The notes beneath the pieces were generated by a model. The model was not told where the DNA came from. It did no database searches and saw nothing but the letters and a program-made list of their open reading frames with translations. The position numbers and the translations under genes are program-made. DNA of 64,000 bases from Mycoplasma marinum (GTDB lineage Bacteria > Bacillota_I > Bacilli_A > Mycoplasmatales > Metamycoplasmataceae). Positions 28,104 through 38,245 of this stretch are shown one piece after another (the stretch's first letter is position 1; each line of letters begins with the position of its first letter). The stretch covers positions 1-64,000 of the forward strand of contig NZ_PSZO01000001.1 of assembly GCF_004335975.1 (NCBI RefSeq), in the 5' to 3' direction.

Positions 28104-28419
28104 GCACTTATAAGCCGCGTTCTGTATCCTTACGGATGCTAACTATTTCTCTTACCTTTCGGCACCAAACCTTGATTGAATTCTCTTAGTTTAGTTCCCC
28201 TACCATAATTTGGGTTTCTAGTTCGTGGTGTTTACCGCGTTTCATTTCCGGGTCGCCCCTTCTCGTCTCTGTGGCACTTTAGGTTTTGACTTCTAGAGTT
28301 TCTACCTGACGTACGAGCTTAGCCTTATTTGGGCTAACACGATCACTACAACCATCTCAGATTGTACTAGCGCGGACTTTCCTCTACAAATTTAAAATTT
28401 GCAGCAGTTAGCCGGTGCA
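28104..28419 (-). ncRNA. rnpB: RNase P RNA (type B-like)
   Basis: Catalytic RNA that trims 5' leaders from tRNA precursors. On the minus strand it carries the universal P4 5' half G-A-G-G-A-A-A-G-T-C-C-G-C-G-C and the 3' hallmark A-C-A-G-A-A...G-G-C-T-T-A-T. The ends pair (GCAC near 28418, GTGC near 28104). A TATAAT box at 28425-28430 sits one helical step upstream and a terminator (AAAGAGC-ttt-GCTCTTT plus T-run) follows. The length of about 316 nt is short for the class, fitting mollicutes. Ends are estimated to a few bases. Confidence 0.93.
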
Positions 28420-28435
28420 TAAATATTATAACTTA

Positions 28436-28759
28436 TTATTTAATTTTTGAAAATTGTCTTTTAAGTTCTTCTATTTCTTGTTTTAATGAACCAGAAGAAG
28501 CTTCTTCTGCCTTTGATAACTGAGATTTTAGAGTCTCTATTTCCAATGTCATTCTCTCAATTTCTTCATCTCTATCTGAAAGTAATTCATTCTTTTCGTT
28601 AATAGAAAGTCGCTGCACTCTAACTTTTTCTTCATAAACTCTGTAATCACTTAAGATTTCATCTAAATATTGATCTACCTCTTTCGCGTTATAACCAGAT
28701 AATTCTGTGGAGAATTTTTTATTTAATATTAATTCAGATTTTAAATTTAATTTTTTCAT
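28436..28759 (-). CDS. gpsB: GpsB/DivIVA-family protein
   Basis: Small cell-division or membrane-curvature adaptor, 107 residues. The N-terminal DivIVA/GpsB domain has the F-x-x-x-L-x-G-Y-x-x-x-E-V-D-x-Y-L-D motif (residues ~16-33). It is followed by a long heptad coiled coil to the end. In Bacillus GpsB links division to penicillin-binding proteins; the context here is wall-less, so its partners must differ. The gene lies directly upstream of rnpB and divergent from recU, as in Bacillaceae, which supports GpsB over other DivIVA paralogues. Confidence 0.75.
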   Translation of the reverse strand: MKKLNLKSELILNKKFSTELSGYNAKEVDQYLDEILSDYRVYEEKVRVQRLSINEKNELLSDRDEEIERMTLEIETLKSQLSKAEEASSGSLKQEIEELKRQFSKIK

Positions 28760-28831
28760 AAATTAATTATACAAAACAAATTAATTTTTTCTTTTTAATT
28801 TAAAAGTAGCTACATAAGTATGGGTGATATT

Positions 28832-29311
28832 ATGAAAAACAGGGGTATGATGCTTGAATCAATACTAAATAAAACTATTAGTATATATAAAGAGAATGGT
28901 GTGGGCATTTTCCATAAAAAAGAATTACCAATAACATTTGGCAAAATAAACAAAACCGGGAAGTTGTTTAAAGTAGAAAATGCTTATATAAAATCAAAAT
29001 CAACTACTGATTATTATGGAATTTTAAAAGGTAGATTTGTTTCCTTTGAGGCAAAAAGCACAAATGAAAAATCGCTACCACTTAAAAATATAAAAAGACA
29101 CCAACATCAGTATTTAAAAGATATTGAATTACATGGAGGAATAGCTTTTTATATCATTTCTTTTAAAAGTTATGATAAATATTTCTTAATTTCAACAGAA
29201 ATAATAGATAACTTATCTAAAAAATCTCTTTCATTAGAAATTGCAAATGAGTTTGGAATAGAGTTAGATTTGATTTTTCCTGGAATATTAGATTTTGCTG
29301 CATGAATATAA
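28832..29311 (+). CDS. recU: Holliday junction resolvase RecU
   Basis: Endonuclease cutting Holliday junctions in recombinational repair, 159 residues. Motifs: NRGMMLE at the N-terminus; the K-S-T-T-D-Y-Y-G-I catalytic region with Asp; F-E-A-K-S-T (the catalytic E-x-K) ; L-K-N-I-x-x-H-Q; and G-G-I-A-F-Y-I-I-S-F. It lacks the N-terminal basic extension of Bacillus RecU. The start is ATG 28832 with GGTGAT ahead, rather than the ATG four codons earlier. UGA Trp near the end; TAA stop at 29309. Confidence 0.93.
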
Positions 29312-29334
29312 AAAAAGACGAATACTCGCCTTTT
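29312..29334 (-). terminator. bidirectional terminator between recU and hup
   Basis: AGGCGA-gtat-TCGTCT stem (one G-U on the minus strand) flanked by A- and T-runs on both sides; serves both convergent genes. Confidence 0.75.
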
Positions 29335-29347
29335 ACTTATACGTTAA

Positions 29348-29620
29348 TTAAGCAACAAGTTCTTTAAAAACTTTGGCTGGCTTGAATTTTGGCGCATTTT
29401 TAGCTGCAATTTGAATTTTTTCTTTTGTTTGAGGATTGATACCTACTCTTGCTGCTCTTGAAACTCTTTCGAATGTTCCAAGACCTGCAACGGTAACTTT
29501 AACACCTTCATTTACTGAAGAAGTGATTGTTTCAATAAGTGAGTTTAGTGCTCTCTCAGCATCAGCTTTTGTTAAGTTTGATTTTCTTGAGATTTCTTCA
29601 ATTAATTCTGCTTTGTTCAT
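29348..29620 (-). CDS. hup: HU-type DNA-binding protein
   Basis: Nucleoid protein bending and wrapping DNA. The length is 90 residues, canonical for HU. N-terminal M-N-K-A-E-L-I-E-E-I dimerisation helices, then G-L-G-T-F-E-R and the arm with G-I-N-P-Q-T-K-E-K-I containing the intercalating proline, then the C-terminal helix. AAAGGAGC site before ATG. A TATAAT box lies about 50 bp upstream. Confidence 0.97.
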   Translation of the reverse strand: MNKAELIEEISRKSNLTKADAERALNSLIETITSSVNEGVKVTVAGLGTFERVSRAARVGINPQTKEKIQIAAKNAPKFKPAKVFKELVA

Positions 29621-29705
29621 AGTTGCTCCTTTTAATTTTAGTCAATAATTCACATGACTTATAAATTATACCATTAACATGCATAAGATATTAGGTAATA
29701 AAAAA

Positions 29706-29726
29706 ATAAGGTTCAAAACCTTATTC
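29706..29726 (-). terminator. gpsA terminator
   Basis: AATAAGGTT/AACCTTATT 9-bp stem with three-base loop and T7 on the minus strand; overlaps the gpsA stop. Confidence 0.85.
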
Positions 29727-30716
29727 ATTTGTTAGACTTCTTTTTCACAAGTATTTTTTTAAATCCTCGGGTTTTTCTTCGCCAAATATGACGGAATATA
29801 ATGCATTAACAATTGGTAATTCAATTTTCATTTCTCTACCAATTTTATAAACGTGTTTTAATGCAGTTAATCCTTCCACAGTTTTTTTAGTTTCAAGAGC
29901 TTTTTTACCATTTTTAAAAAACTCTCTACCAAATTGTCTATTTCTCGATAAATCAGACATTGCAGTAACAATTAAATCACCAACACCAGTTAATCCAATG
30001 ATGGTTTTTTCTTTTCCACCTATAGTCTTAGCGAAAGTTAGCATTTCATTTAAACCTCTTGTTAGAAGACCTGCAAGAGTATTAATATTTAAACCACTTT
30101 CTACTGCAATACCAGCAGCTATTGCCAATATATTCTTATACGCAGCACCAGCTTCTGCACCCTTTACATCTGTTTGGACATAAACTCTAAAATAATCATT
30201 CCTAAATATGTTTTGAACTTCAGAAGCAAGATTTCTATCGTTGTCAACAGCACAAATAGTTGTTGGAGCTTGCTTAACTATTTCTTCAGCATGCGAAGGT
30301 CCAATTAGTGAAACGACACCTCTTATTTTAGGGTTATTTCTAGTAGCTTCTTTCATACCCTCATGCAATGATTTGGATGTTCCAGGAAAGAAACCTTTTG
30401 AGCCATTGATTAATAAGAATTCTGAATTCATATTTTCTTGAATGCTTTCAACCACAGAAGCCATAGTAAATGAAGGTGTTGCAGTAATAACATAACTTGC
30501 TCCATCTAATGCTTTCTTAATATCAGATTCAACATTAAAATTAGGTAAGTCAATAGTTTCAGGAAAATATTTAGTATTCTTACCATTTTTTAACTCATTC
30601 AATTCTTGATTATCAATTCCATAAACAAATATATTTTCATGTCCTGAATCAAATAAAACTTTAGCAAGTGCAGTTCCCAATGCACCTGATCCGATTATTG
30701 TTATCTTATTTATCAT
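29721..30716 (-). CDS. gpsA: glycerol-3-phosphate dehydrogenase [NAD(P)+]
   Basis: Reduces dihydroxyacetone phosphate to glycerol 3-phosphate for phospholipid synthesis; cytoplasmic. 331 residues. The Rossmann start I-T-I-I-G-S-G-A-L-G-T-A-L-A is at residues ~5-18, then N-G-S-K-G-F and S-L-I-G-P-S-H-A-E-E. The catalytic Lys lies in A-A-Y-K-N-I-L-A-I-A-A-G, and G-V-G-D-L-I-V-T and R-N-R-Q-F-G follow. The start is MINK with GGAGG eight bases upstream and overlaps the 3' end of der by 11 bases. The longer in-frame start inside der is unlikely. Confidence 0.96.
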
Positions 30717-32025
30717 TAAAAGCTCCTCCACCATTTTTATTTTTTACGATAAGTTTTATAGGTGTTCCTTCAAATCCAAAATATTCCCTAAATTGATTTT
30801 CAACATATCTCAAGTATGTAAAATGAGCATAATTTTTATTGTTAGCAAATAGGACAAATGTAGGAATTGCTGCTTCAACTTGTTTTAGGAATGAAATATT
30901 AAATCTACCACCATTAAATGAAGGAGCAGGCTGCATCATTTGAATATCAAGAATCATCTCATTAAGTAATGAAGTTTTAATTCTTTTTGTAAGATTTTCA
31001 TTAACCATATTAATGGTATTCTTTAATCTATCTAACCTTGAAGAATTAATAGCAGAAATGAATACAACTGGAGCTCACGAAAGGAATTTAAATTCTTTTC
31101 TAACTTTCTTTTCAAATTCATGCATTGTATTTGTATTCTTTTTAATTAAATCTCATTTATTTATAACTAGTATAATTGGTTTCATTTCTTCCATTGCATA
31201 TCCAGCAATACGGGCATCAAAATGTGATAACTCTTTAGTTGCATCAATAACCAATAAAGTTAAATCCGATTCAGCCAATGAAGCTTTTGCTTTACCAAGT
31301 GCATAATGGTCAACAGATTCAATTAATTTTGACTTTTTAGAAATACCTGCAGTATCAACAACATGGTACATTTCCCCATTAATATCAACTTCTGCTTTCA
31401 CTGAATCTCTTGTTGTTCCGGCAATTGGAGATACAATTGCTCTTTCCTCACCAAAAAGAGAATTAAGAAGAGAAGATTTACCTGCATTAGGCTTACCGAT
31501 TATGGCTAATTTTCTTGATTGTTCAGTTTCCACATTAGAGAAATCTAAATAACTAGAAATAGTATCAAGAACATCACCAATCCCTTCTCCATGAATTGCA
31601 GAAATAGGATAAACATCAAATCCACTTGAGCAAATAGAATAATCAATCTCTCTATTTCCTTCAAGTTTATTCGCAAGTATTAAAACTTTTTTACCTGATT
31701 TTCTAAGGATGGAAATAATATATTCATCATCAGGATTAAGACCTTCAAGACCATCCACAACCATCGCAATAACTTCAGCCTCTTCAATCGCAATTTCTGC
31801 TTGTGTTTTAATTTGTTCCTGAAATGGTTTACCCTCGATTGAAATTCCACCAGTATCAATAATTTCAAATTTATTCCCAACTCATTCAACATCATAGTAA
31901 AGTCTATCTCTTGTTACACCTTCTTCATCATAAACAATTGATGATCTCTTACCAATTAACTTATTTACTAATGTTGACTTACCAACATTTGGTCTACCTA
32001 CTATAGCTACTAAATTTTTACGCAT
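30706..32025 (-). CDS. der: ribosome-associated GTPase Der (EngA)
   Basis: Tandem-domain GTPase needed for 50S maturation, 439 residues. First G domain: [14 protein letters not shown]. Second G domain: [22 protein letters not shown]. The C-terminal KH-like domain follows. UGA Trp codons separate the pieces. Its ATG overlaps the cmk stop by 8 bases, giving a tight cmk-der-gpsA operon. Confidence 0.97.
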
Positions 32026-32680
32026 GTTTGCTCCTTGTAATCTCTATTATTTTTTCAACCACTTCACTTATGCTCATATCAGTAGTATCTAATCTAATTG
32101 AATCATCAGTTTGGATTAATGGTCCAACTTCTCTATTCATATCCTGATAATCTCTTTTATTAATTTCATTAAGAATTTTATCAAAATTAGTAGAATATCC
32201 AAGTTCTTTATTTTGAAGAACTCTTCTATTAGCTCTTTCTTCTGGAGAAGCTCACATGAATACTTTTACTTCCGCATCAGGTAAAACAATCGAAGTTATA
32301 TCTCTTCCATCCATTACAACCCCTTTAGCCTTAGCCATTAACTGTTGTTCTGAAACACAAATTTTTCTAATGCTTTCATATTTAGCAACAGTAGAAGCTC
32401 CAAGGGATATCTCATCCTCTCTAAGTTCTTTTGATAACCTAACACCATTAAGTTTAACTTCTTCATTTGGTAGCAATTCAATCATCCCAGAAACAAATGA
32501 TTTGGAAATTGCCTTTTCATCACTTAAATCTATATTATTCTTAATTGAAAAATAAGCAATTGCTCTATACATTAAACCTGTATTAATATAAGTGTATCCC
32601 AATTTTTTAGCAATAATTTTAGCAATTGTTGACTTACCAGAACCAGCAGGTCCGTCAATGGCTATATTTTTTTTATTCAT
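32018..32680 (-). CDS. cmk: cytidylate kinase
   Basis: Phosphorylates CMP/dCMP. 220 residues. Walker [10 protein letters not shown] at residues 9-17, then [10 protein letters not shown] and the M-D-G-R-D-I-T nucleotide motif. The lid and the [11 protein letters not shown] block of the CMP-binding region follow. AAAGGAG site. Overlaps der; stop at 32018. Confidence 0.96.
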
Positions 32681-32682
32681 TT

Positions 32683-33135
32683 TTACTCCTTTTTAGGCAA
32701 TTGCACTTTTTGGAATTGCATATTCTTTTCACTCGTTTCGTCAATATTTATATATTTTACCTTAGAAACCTTACCAACCTTAACTTCATCTATAATTGAA
32801 TCTAATTCACCAGAAGAAAAATTAAATTTTTCAATGTATTGTAAAGATTGTTCTTCGTTAGATTCAGAAGTATTTATCAACTCAATAATTTTATTTGAAT
32901 CTTCTATTGAAAATAACTCTGGCTCAGAAGTATCATTTAAATTAATATCAATCAATTCTTCTTCTTTTTTAAATGGATATTTAGCTGCATATTCAGGGAA
33001 GGCTTTAATTAACCTATTGGATAATATGTTTAATTTTTTATTTGAATTAGCAATAGATTCTTGCAATGAAATATTTTTTTGTATTTCAATTCTATAAACT
33101 TTTCACTTTTCCATACGAGTCATTTGTTTATTCAT
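32683..33135 (-). CDS. small acidic protein of unknown function, upstream of cmk
   Basis: Function not recognised; 150 residues, strongly acidic in the middle (E/D/S/N-rich), with no membrane segment or signal peptide. A short basic N-terminus (MNKQMTRMEKWK) contains one UGA Trp. The chosen ATG (33135) has no Shine-Dalgarno; ATG 33123 or 33114 are possible. The stop is two bases from the cmk ATG, so it belongs to the cmk-der-gpsA operon. The slot is often held by scpB or an rRNA pseudouridine synthase gene in Firmicutes, but no similarity to either is visible. Confidence 0.6.
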
Positions 33136-33149
33136 AAAAGAATTATATA

Positions 33150-33171
33150 AAAAAAGATACATTAATGTATC
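33150..33171 (-). terminator. upp terminator
   Basis: AGATAC/GTATCT stem with T-run on the minus strand, overlapping the upp stop codon. Confidence 0.8.
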
Positions 33172-33794
33172 TATTTAGTACCAAAAATTCTATCTCCTGC
33201 ATCACCAAGTCCTGGCATGATGTATTTTTTATCATTTAAAACAGGATCAAGCGCAGCTAAAAATACATTCACTTTAGGATGTAATTCAGCAATTTTATCA
33301 AGACCTTCTTGAACACCAACTAAACAAACTAATGTTATATCTGTAAATCCGTCTTTTTTAAGTCTTGCAATAGTATCTGAAGCAGAAATTCCTGTGGCAA
33401 GCATTGGATCAACAACTAGCATTCTTGAATCTTTTGCGACAGCTGGCATTTTATAAAAATACTCAACGGCTTCAAAAGTTTCTTCATCACGATATAGTCC
33501 AATATGTCCTATTCTTGCTTGTGGAACTAATTCTTCAATACCTTGAACCATCCCAAGACCCGCTCTTAAGATAGGGACAATAACAATCTCCTTATCAAAA
33601 TCACATCCCTTTGCTGTTGCGCCTGTGGGTGTTTGAACTTCTCTAGATTTCATTTTGTAATCTAAAAGAATTTCATATGTCATTAATGATGCAATTTGAT
33701 TTAAATTCTTTCTAAATTGTAGTGATGAGCATTCCTTAGATCTCATCTTTGTTAATTTTTGTTCAATTAACGGGTGCGATAATACTTTAACCAT
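33171..33794 (-). CDS. upp: uracil phosphoribosyltransferase
   Basis: Salvages uracil to UMP with PRPP. 207 residues, normal length. Motifs: I-V-P-I-L-R-A-G-L-G-M, the PRPP loop V-D-P-M-L-A-T-G-I-S-A, and the uracil-binding C-terminus M-P-G-L-G-D-A-G-D-R-I-F-G-T. Good GGAGGACC site. Monocistronic, ended by a hairpin at the TAG stop. Confidence 0.97.
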   Translation of the reverse strand: MVKVLSHPLIEQKLTKMRSKECSSLQFRKNLNQIASLMTYEILLDYKMKSREVQTPTGATAKGCDFDKEIVIVPILRAGLGMVQGIEELVPQARIGHIGLYRDEETFEAVEYFYKMPAVAKDSRMLVVDPMLATGISASDTIARLKKDGFTDITLVCLVGVQEGLDKIAELHPKVNVFLAALDPVLNDKKYIMPGLGDAGDRIFGTK

Positions 33795-34007
33795 TTTTGG
33801 TCCTCCAATATATTTAATTTGTTACTTTTACTAATATAATAATTTTACCAATTTTTTAACTTATTTTAGAAATTTATTCTTTTCTATAAAAGTTATTAAA
33901 TTACTTATTTTAATTAACCAAGAACATCATTTTTTTAATTAAAATCCTATAATTTATACTAAAAAACAACTTTTTTGTTAGAATTAAAGAGAAATTAGGA
34001 GATATCT

Positions 34008-34925
34008 ATGAAAAAAGAAAAATTTTTATTTGCAATTGACTTAGACGGAACACTTTTATCCGATTCATCAAAAGGTTCGGTTCATAAAGTAACAAAACTA
34101 GCAATTCAAAGAGCTAGAGATGAAGGGCATATTGTTTGTATTATAACTGGTAGACCATGAAGGGCAACACAACCAATTTATGAGGATTTAAATCTTGATA
34201 CAATCGTCGGAAATTACAACGGAGCTCATATACATAACCCTTCTGACTATAACTTTATACCTTATATTAATTATTTAAATTTAAATGAAGTGATGTATAT
34301 TCTTGGAGACCCAAAAGTGCAAGAAGCAAAATCTAATATTGCCATTGAAGGACCAGGTTGAGTTCAACTTGAAAGAGAGGATGAAGATTTAGCAAGAGTA
34401 TTTGGTTTTAATACGGCTTCAAAATTAAAAATTGGTATAGACCTTAATAAATTACCTTTAAAGCCAACAGGAATTATTTTTGATACTAAAAAAGGTGTTA
34501 ACGTTCAAGAATTAAATGATTATCTTACACGTAAATATGGTGATTTAGCTGAATTTTCTTCATGATCAAAAGGTGAAGGGCTAACTCCTGTATTTGATAT
34601 CACCGGGGTTGGTGTTAAGAAATCTAAAGTTATATCATTACTTTCAAGATATTATGATATACATGTAGATAATGTTGTTGCATTTGGTGATGGTTATAAT
34701 GATATACCAATGTTTGAAGTTGCTGGTGTGGGTGTTGCAATGTCAAATGCTTCAAAAGATATCCAAGAAAAAGCGCTTGTCGTAACTCATAAATCTAATA
34801 AAAGAGGTGGAGTTGGGGAGTACATTAATTACTTACTTGACAATACTGAAAAGGAACTTAAAAGAGTTAGAGAAATAAGATATAAAAAATTTAAAGAAGA
34901 TATAAAAACAACAAAGGCACATTAA
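34008..34925 (+). CDS. Cof-type HAD-superfamily phosphatase
   Basis: Predicted cytoplasmic sugar-phosphate or nucleotide phosphatase, 305 residues. HAD motif I D-L-D-G-T-L (nucleophile Asp near residue 11), motif II Thr in I-I-T-G-R-P, and motif IV G-D-G-Y-N-D-I-P-M. A type IIB cap lies between them. UGA Trp at several cap positions and in G-R-P-W. A strong TTAGGAG site fixes the start. A basic C-terminal extension of ~30 residues overlaps the terminator. Divergent from upp; substrate not predictable. Confidence 0.88.
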
Positions 34926-34942
34926 CACCTTCGTTGTTTTTA
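34906..34942 (+). terminator. terminator of HAD phosphatase gene
   Basis: AAAACAAC-A-AAGG pairs with CCTT-C-GTTGTTTT; the left arm is within the last codons; T-rich run follows. Confidence 0.8.
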
Positions 34943-35126
34943 TATTAAATAATTAGTTATTAAAAAAAAGAATAAGATATCCAAAGTTAGTATCAATATA
35001 GTTATACCCAAGCAATTTAAGTATAATTCCCATTACTAAATATCTAATATTTAAACTCTTCTAATTGTTTGGAATAAACAATAAAAAAATAAGGAGTATT
35101 AATTAGTTTATTTAAATAATTTAAGA

Positions 35127-35822
35127 TTATCCCTTGTATTCATTCATTAAAATTCCACCAGCAATTGCGACATTTAAAGACTCAAAATCAATCGGAATAT
35201 ACACTTTTGCATCACTTGCATCAATCATTTCTTGATCAATTCCTTGACCTTCGTTACCAAGTACAAGAGCAAATTTTCCAGTAGGTTTAAACTCATTATA
35301 TGTGATGGCTTCCTTATCTAAAATAGAAGAGATAATTTGATGATCTTTTAAGTAAGAAAGTGCATCTTTTGTATGGATTAAATTCAACTTAAATATAGAA
35401 CCTTGTGACGACCTTAAAGACTTATCGGAAAATGGATCAACGCCTTGTATAATAACATCTGTAAAATTAAATGCTTTTGCAGTTCTGATTAAAGTTCCTG
35501 CATTACCTGGATCTTGAACATTTCTTAAAACAAGAACTCTAGAACCCAATTCTTTTTCTTTTGGTTTTTCGCAAACTGCAACGATACTTTGTGGTGTTAC
35601 TGCACCAGTGATTTTTTTCATAACTTGTTGAGAAACTAGAATGCCCTCTAGTTTTTCATCTGTTGTTATATATTCTCGAACATTACCAGCAGCAGTTGCT
35701 TCGGCAACGATATTATGACCTTCCACTAAAAATAATCCGGTACTTTTTCTTGCTTTTTTAGTCAAAAGTTTTGCTCATTGTTTTACTCTTGAATTATCTA
35801 GTGATTTTATTATTTCTCTCAT
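35127..35822 (-). CDS. SpoU/TrmH-family RNA 2'-O-methyltransferase
   Basis: S-adenosylmethionine-dependent rRNA or tRNA ribose methylase, 231 residues. An N-terminal substrate domain (S-R-V-K-x-W-A-K-L, F-L-V-E-G-H-N-I-V) precedes the knotted SPOUT domain. That domain has V-L-R-N-V-Q-D-P-G-N-A-G-T-L-I-R-T-A (motif 1), A-L-V-L-G-N-E-G-Q-G (motif 2) and I-P-I-D-F-E-S-L-N-V-A-I-A (motif 3). In motif 3 the usual Pro-Met-x-G is replaced by I-D-F. AGGAGAAATT site. Four bases separate its ribosome-binding site from the upstream metalloprotein stop, so they form an operon. Confidence 0.92.
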
Positions 35823-35830
35823 AATTTCTC

Positions 35831-36526
35831 CTATTCATCTTTCATTTCTGAATCCGCCTTTAATTCATTCCTTAAATCTTTATAGTATGGTTCAAATTTA
35901 CCAACAAATCACCAAAAGTCTCTAGAATGGTTTTGGTGATAATGATGTGCTAACTCATGAATAATAACATAATCAATAACTGCTTCTCTATAATGTGCTA
36001 ATTTTGTAGAATATATAATCCTTCTTTGGTTTACATAATTTGATCCCCAAGTACTTGTTTTATATACAAATTTACATGCATGTGAAGAAACTCCCATTTC
36101 TTTTTCAAATCTTCTTTGTCTTTTATTTATGTATTTAATAATTTCTTTTTTTAGAATATCTTTAATAACTTTCTCAATGTTTTCATCAGATGTATCAAAA
36201 GCATAAATGTAAATCTTATCATTCATAATTTTAACTCTTGGTGTTTTAAGACCTGTTAATCTTACTATTAAAAACTTTTTACCAAATAAATATAAAAAGT
36301 CTTCTCTTACTGAATAAAGTAAATTTTTCTTAATATTTTTTGAATGTTCATAGAATTTTGTTGCGTGTTGATTAACAAAAAGTTTAACATCAATGATTGA
36401 TGTGCCTTTTGGAGCAGAACAAATAACTTTGTCTCCATCCATTTTCAAGTACATATTTTTATTATTAGTTCAGATAACATGAATTTTGAATATTTTCTTA
36501 TCAAAGTAGTAGCTTATTGTTTCCAT
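35831..36526 (-). CDS. YgjP/DUF45-type zinc metallopeptidase-like protein
   Basis: Predicted zinc-binding protein, 231 residues, cytoplasmic. The diagnostic motif is V-I-I-H-E-L-A-H-H-Y-H-Q-N-H-S-R-D-F-W, that is HELxH with the downstream His and F-W, typical of YgjP-like (DUF45) proteins. Upstream is the expected W-G-S-x-x-x-x-R-x-I-x-x-S block. UGA encodes Trp just after the motif. Biological substrate unknown across the family. Its stop lies within the leader of the methyltransferase gene. Confidence 0.82.
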
Positions 36527-36543
36527 ATAAATAATTATAAATA

Positions 36544-36573
36544 AAAAATGGATTAGTTAAACTAATATCCATT
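36544..36573 (-). terminator. dut terminator
   Basis: AATGGAT-AT-TAG / CTA-ATCCATT stem with a two-base bulge and TTTTTT on the minus strand; overlaps the stop. Confidence 0.7.
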
Positions 36574-37044
36574 AAGTATTCTTTCATAGTTAACTCTATT
36601 TTTTTCGATATAGAATTTTTCGATTTCATCTTCTTTAAGACCGACTAATTTTGCCATTCCCATGTATATACCAAAAGCTTTTGCAAGTTGTTCTTTCTCA
36701 AAATTAGAATTTAGTTTACTTGTTTCTTCAAATAAAGTAGCGAGTTGTATATTTTGATCATCCGAAATGATAATTGGTTCAACAATTGGGGAGTTTCCAA
36801 TATTCAATGTTAGCGATAAAAAGAAATGAATACCATCAACAAATTCTTCTTTCACTAAATCTTCATTTATATTAATAGTTTTTTTTCAGTATTTAAAAGG
36901 TCTAATTTCATTTGCAAATTCCCCTATTTCAACTATTAAGGCAACTATTTTTCTGTTTGTTAAATCTTCGCCCGTAACATTGTGTGCTTTCTCAATGTTC
37001 CTGTCAAGTTCAGATTGCATATTTAATATTTTTGTAAAGTTCAT
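36562..37044 (-). CDS. dimeric dUTP diphosphatase (MazG-like fold)
   Basis: Predicted all-alpha dUTPase (dUTPase_2 / DUT-NTP-PPase) that hydrolyses dUTP to dUMP, keeping uracil out of DNA. 160 residues. Signature pieces: E-I-G-E-F-A-N-E-I-R-P-F-K-Y-W-K, giving the metal-binding E-x2-E helix, and V-D-G-I-H-F-F-L-S, giving the D-G-x-H-F helix. UGA encodes Trp in K-Y-W. No trimeric dUTPase motif, so it is the dimeric type. A single-gene unit ended by a hairpin. Confidence 0.82.
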
Positions 37045-37118
37045 ATAATAATTTTACCTATTTTTACTAAAATTGGCATAAAAAAAATGAATAATAATTC
37101 ATTCTAAAATATATTATT

Positions 37119-37475
37119 CTATTTTAATGCTGCTTTTGCTTCTTTAACAATCAGTTTAAATGTTTCTGGTTGGTGGATTGCAAGTTCAGATAACATTTTT
37201 CTGTTAACTGTAATATCAGCTTTTTTAAGTCCGTTAATAAATCTTGAGTATGTTAGTCCCATTGGTCTAACTGCTGCGTTGATACGTGAAATTCATAATT
37301 TTCTAAAATTTCTTTTAACTTGTTTTCTATCTCTAAATGCATATGTTCATGATTTAACTACTTGTTGCTTAGCAACTTTAAATCCGATTGATTTGTGTCC
37401 TCAGTATCCTTTAGCAAGTTTAAGTCATCTTTTTCTTCTTGCTCTTGTAACTGTTCCGCCTTTAACTCTAGCCAT
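37119..37475 (-). CDS. rplT: 50S ribosomal protein L20
   Basis: 118 residues, canonical. [27 protein letters not shown]-terminal RNA-binding tail, then the compact C-terminal domain with N-R-K-M-L-S-E-L-A. Several UGA Trp. GGAGGTAAC site. Last gene of infC-rpmI-rplT; in Firmicutes L20 or IF3 regulates this operon through its leader. Confidence 0.97.
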
Positions 37476-37485
37476 TAGTTACCTC

Positions 37486-37674
37486 CTAGTACAGTCCCTT
37501 AAGTCTTTTCATGTCACCTTTTGACATAAGATCAGACTTACGAGATTGCCTTTTTTGTTTTGTTGATTTGTTTTGTGCTAAATGAGATCTATATGCTTGA
37601 CCTCTTTTAACTTTTCCTGTTCCAGTAACTTTAACACGTTTTGTTAAAGCTGACTTAGTTTTCATTTTTGCCAT
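37486..37674 (-). CDS. rpmI: 50S ribosomal protein L35
   Basis: 62 residues, very basic. [13 protein letters not shown] start, [12 protein letters not shown] and the C-terminal M-K-R-L-K-G-L-Y. Its start lies 20 bases inside the 3' end of infC with GGAGGC as ribosome-binding site, so translation is coupled. TAG stop. Confidence 0.96.
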   Translation of the reverse strand: MAKMKTKSALTKRVKVTGTGKVKRGQAYRSHLAQNKSTKQKRQSRKSDLMSKGDMKRLKGLY

Positions 37675-38233
37675 TTTCAGCCTCCTTAGGTTTCTTTTTA
37701 TTATCTCTTTGAATGTACATATCCAAAAATCTAGAATTCAATTGAGGTTTCTTGGTAATTAACGCAATATCTTCGATTTCATTAAAAAATCTTTTTAAAG
37801 TATCGTGTCCAAGTTCTTGACGAGCCATTTCACGTCCTCTAAATTTTAGAGAAACTTTAACTCTATCACCAGCCATGATAAATTCTCTAGCTTTTTTTGC
37901 CTTAACTTTTAGATCGTGATCACCAATCATTGGTGTTAATCTAACTTCCCTATTATTTGTTACTACTTGTTTAGCTTTTGCTTCTTTTCTTTTCTTCTTA
38001 CGTTCATATTTAAATTTCCCGTAATCAAGAATTTTAGCAACTGGTTGCTTAGGATTAGCTGAAATAATAACTAAATCAAATCCAGCATCCTTTGCTTTTT
38101 CAATTGCAGCTCTAGTTGGCATTACGCCTAACTTTTCACCTTTATCATCAATAACAAATACTTTTGGATAAGGGATATCTCTATTAACTAAATGCTCAGA
38201 TTTAGGTTTTTTTCTATTGTGAATTCTAGCGAT
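37655..38233 (-). CDS. infC: translation initiation factor IF-3 (non-AUG start)
   Basis: Keeps 30S and 50S apart and proofreads the initiator tRNA. About 192 residues with the N-domain ([12 protein letters not shown]), linker, and C-domain ([21 protein letters not shown]). AGGAG at 38241-38245 is followed by ATTT-ATT-ATC, and no ATG lies at the right distance. The start is therefore ATC (38233, seven bases) or ATT (38236, four bases), matching the AUU/AUC starts known for infC. The far upstream ATG at 38272 lies inside the leader terminator hairpin. Confidence 0.88.
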   Translation of the reverse strand: MARIHNRKKPKSEHLVNRDIPYPKVFVIDDKGEKLGVMPTRAAIEKAKDAGFDLVIISANPKQPVAKILDYGKFKYERKKKRKEAKAKQVVTNNREVRLTPMIGDHDLKVKAKKAREFIMAGDRVKVSLKFRGREMARQELGHDTLKRFFNEIEDIALITKKPQLNSRFLDMYIQRDNKKKPKEAENGKNEN

Positions 38234-38245
38234 AATAAATCTCCT

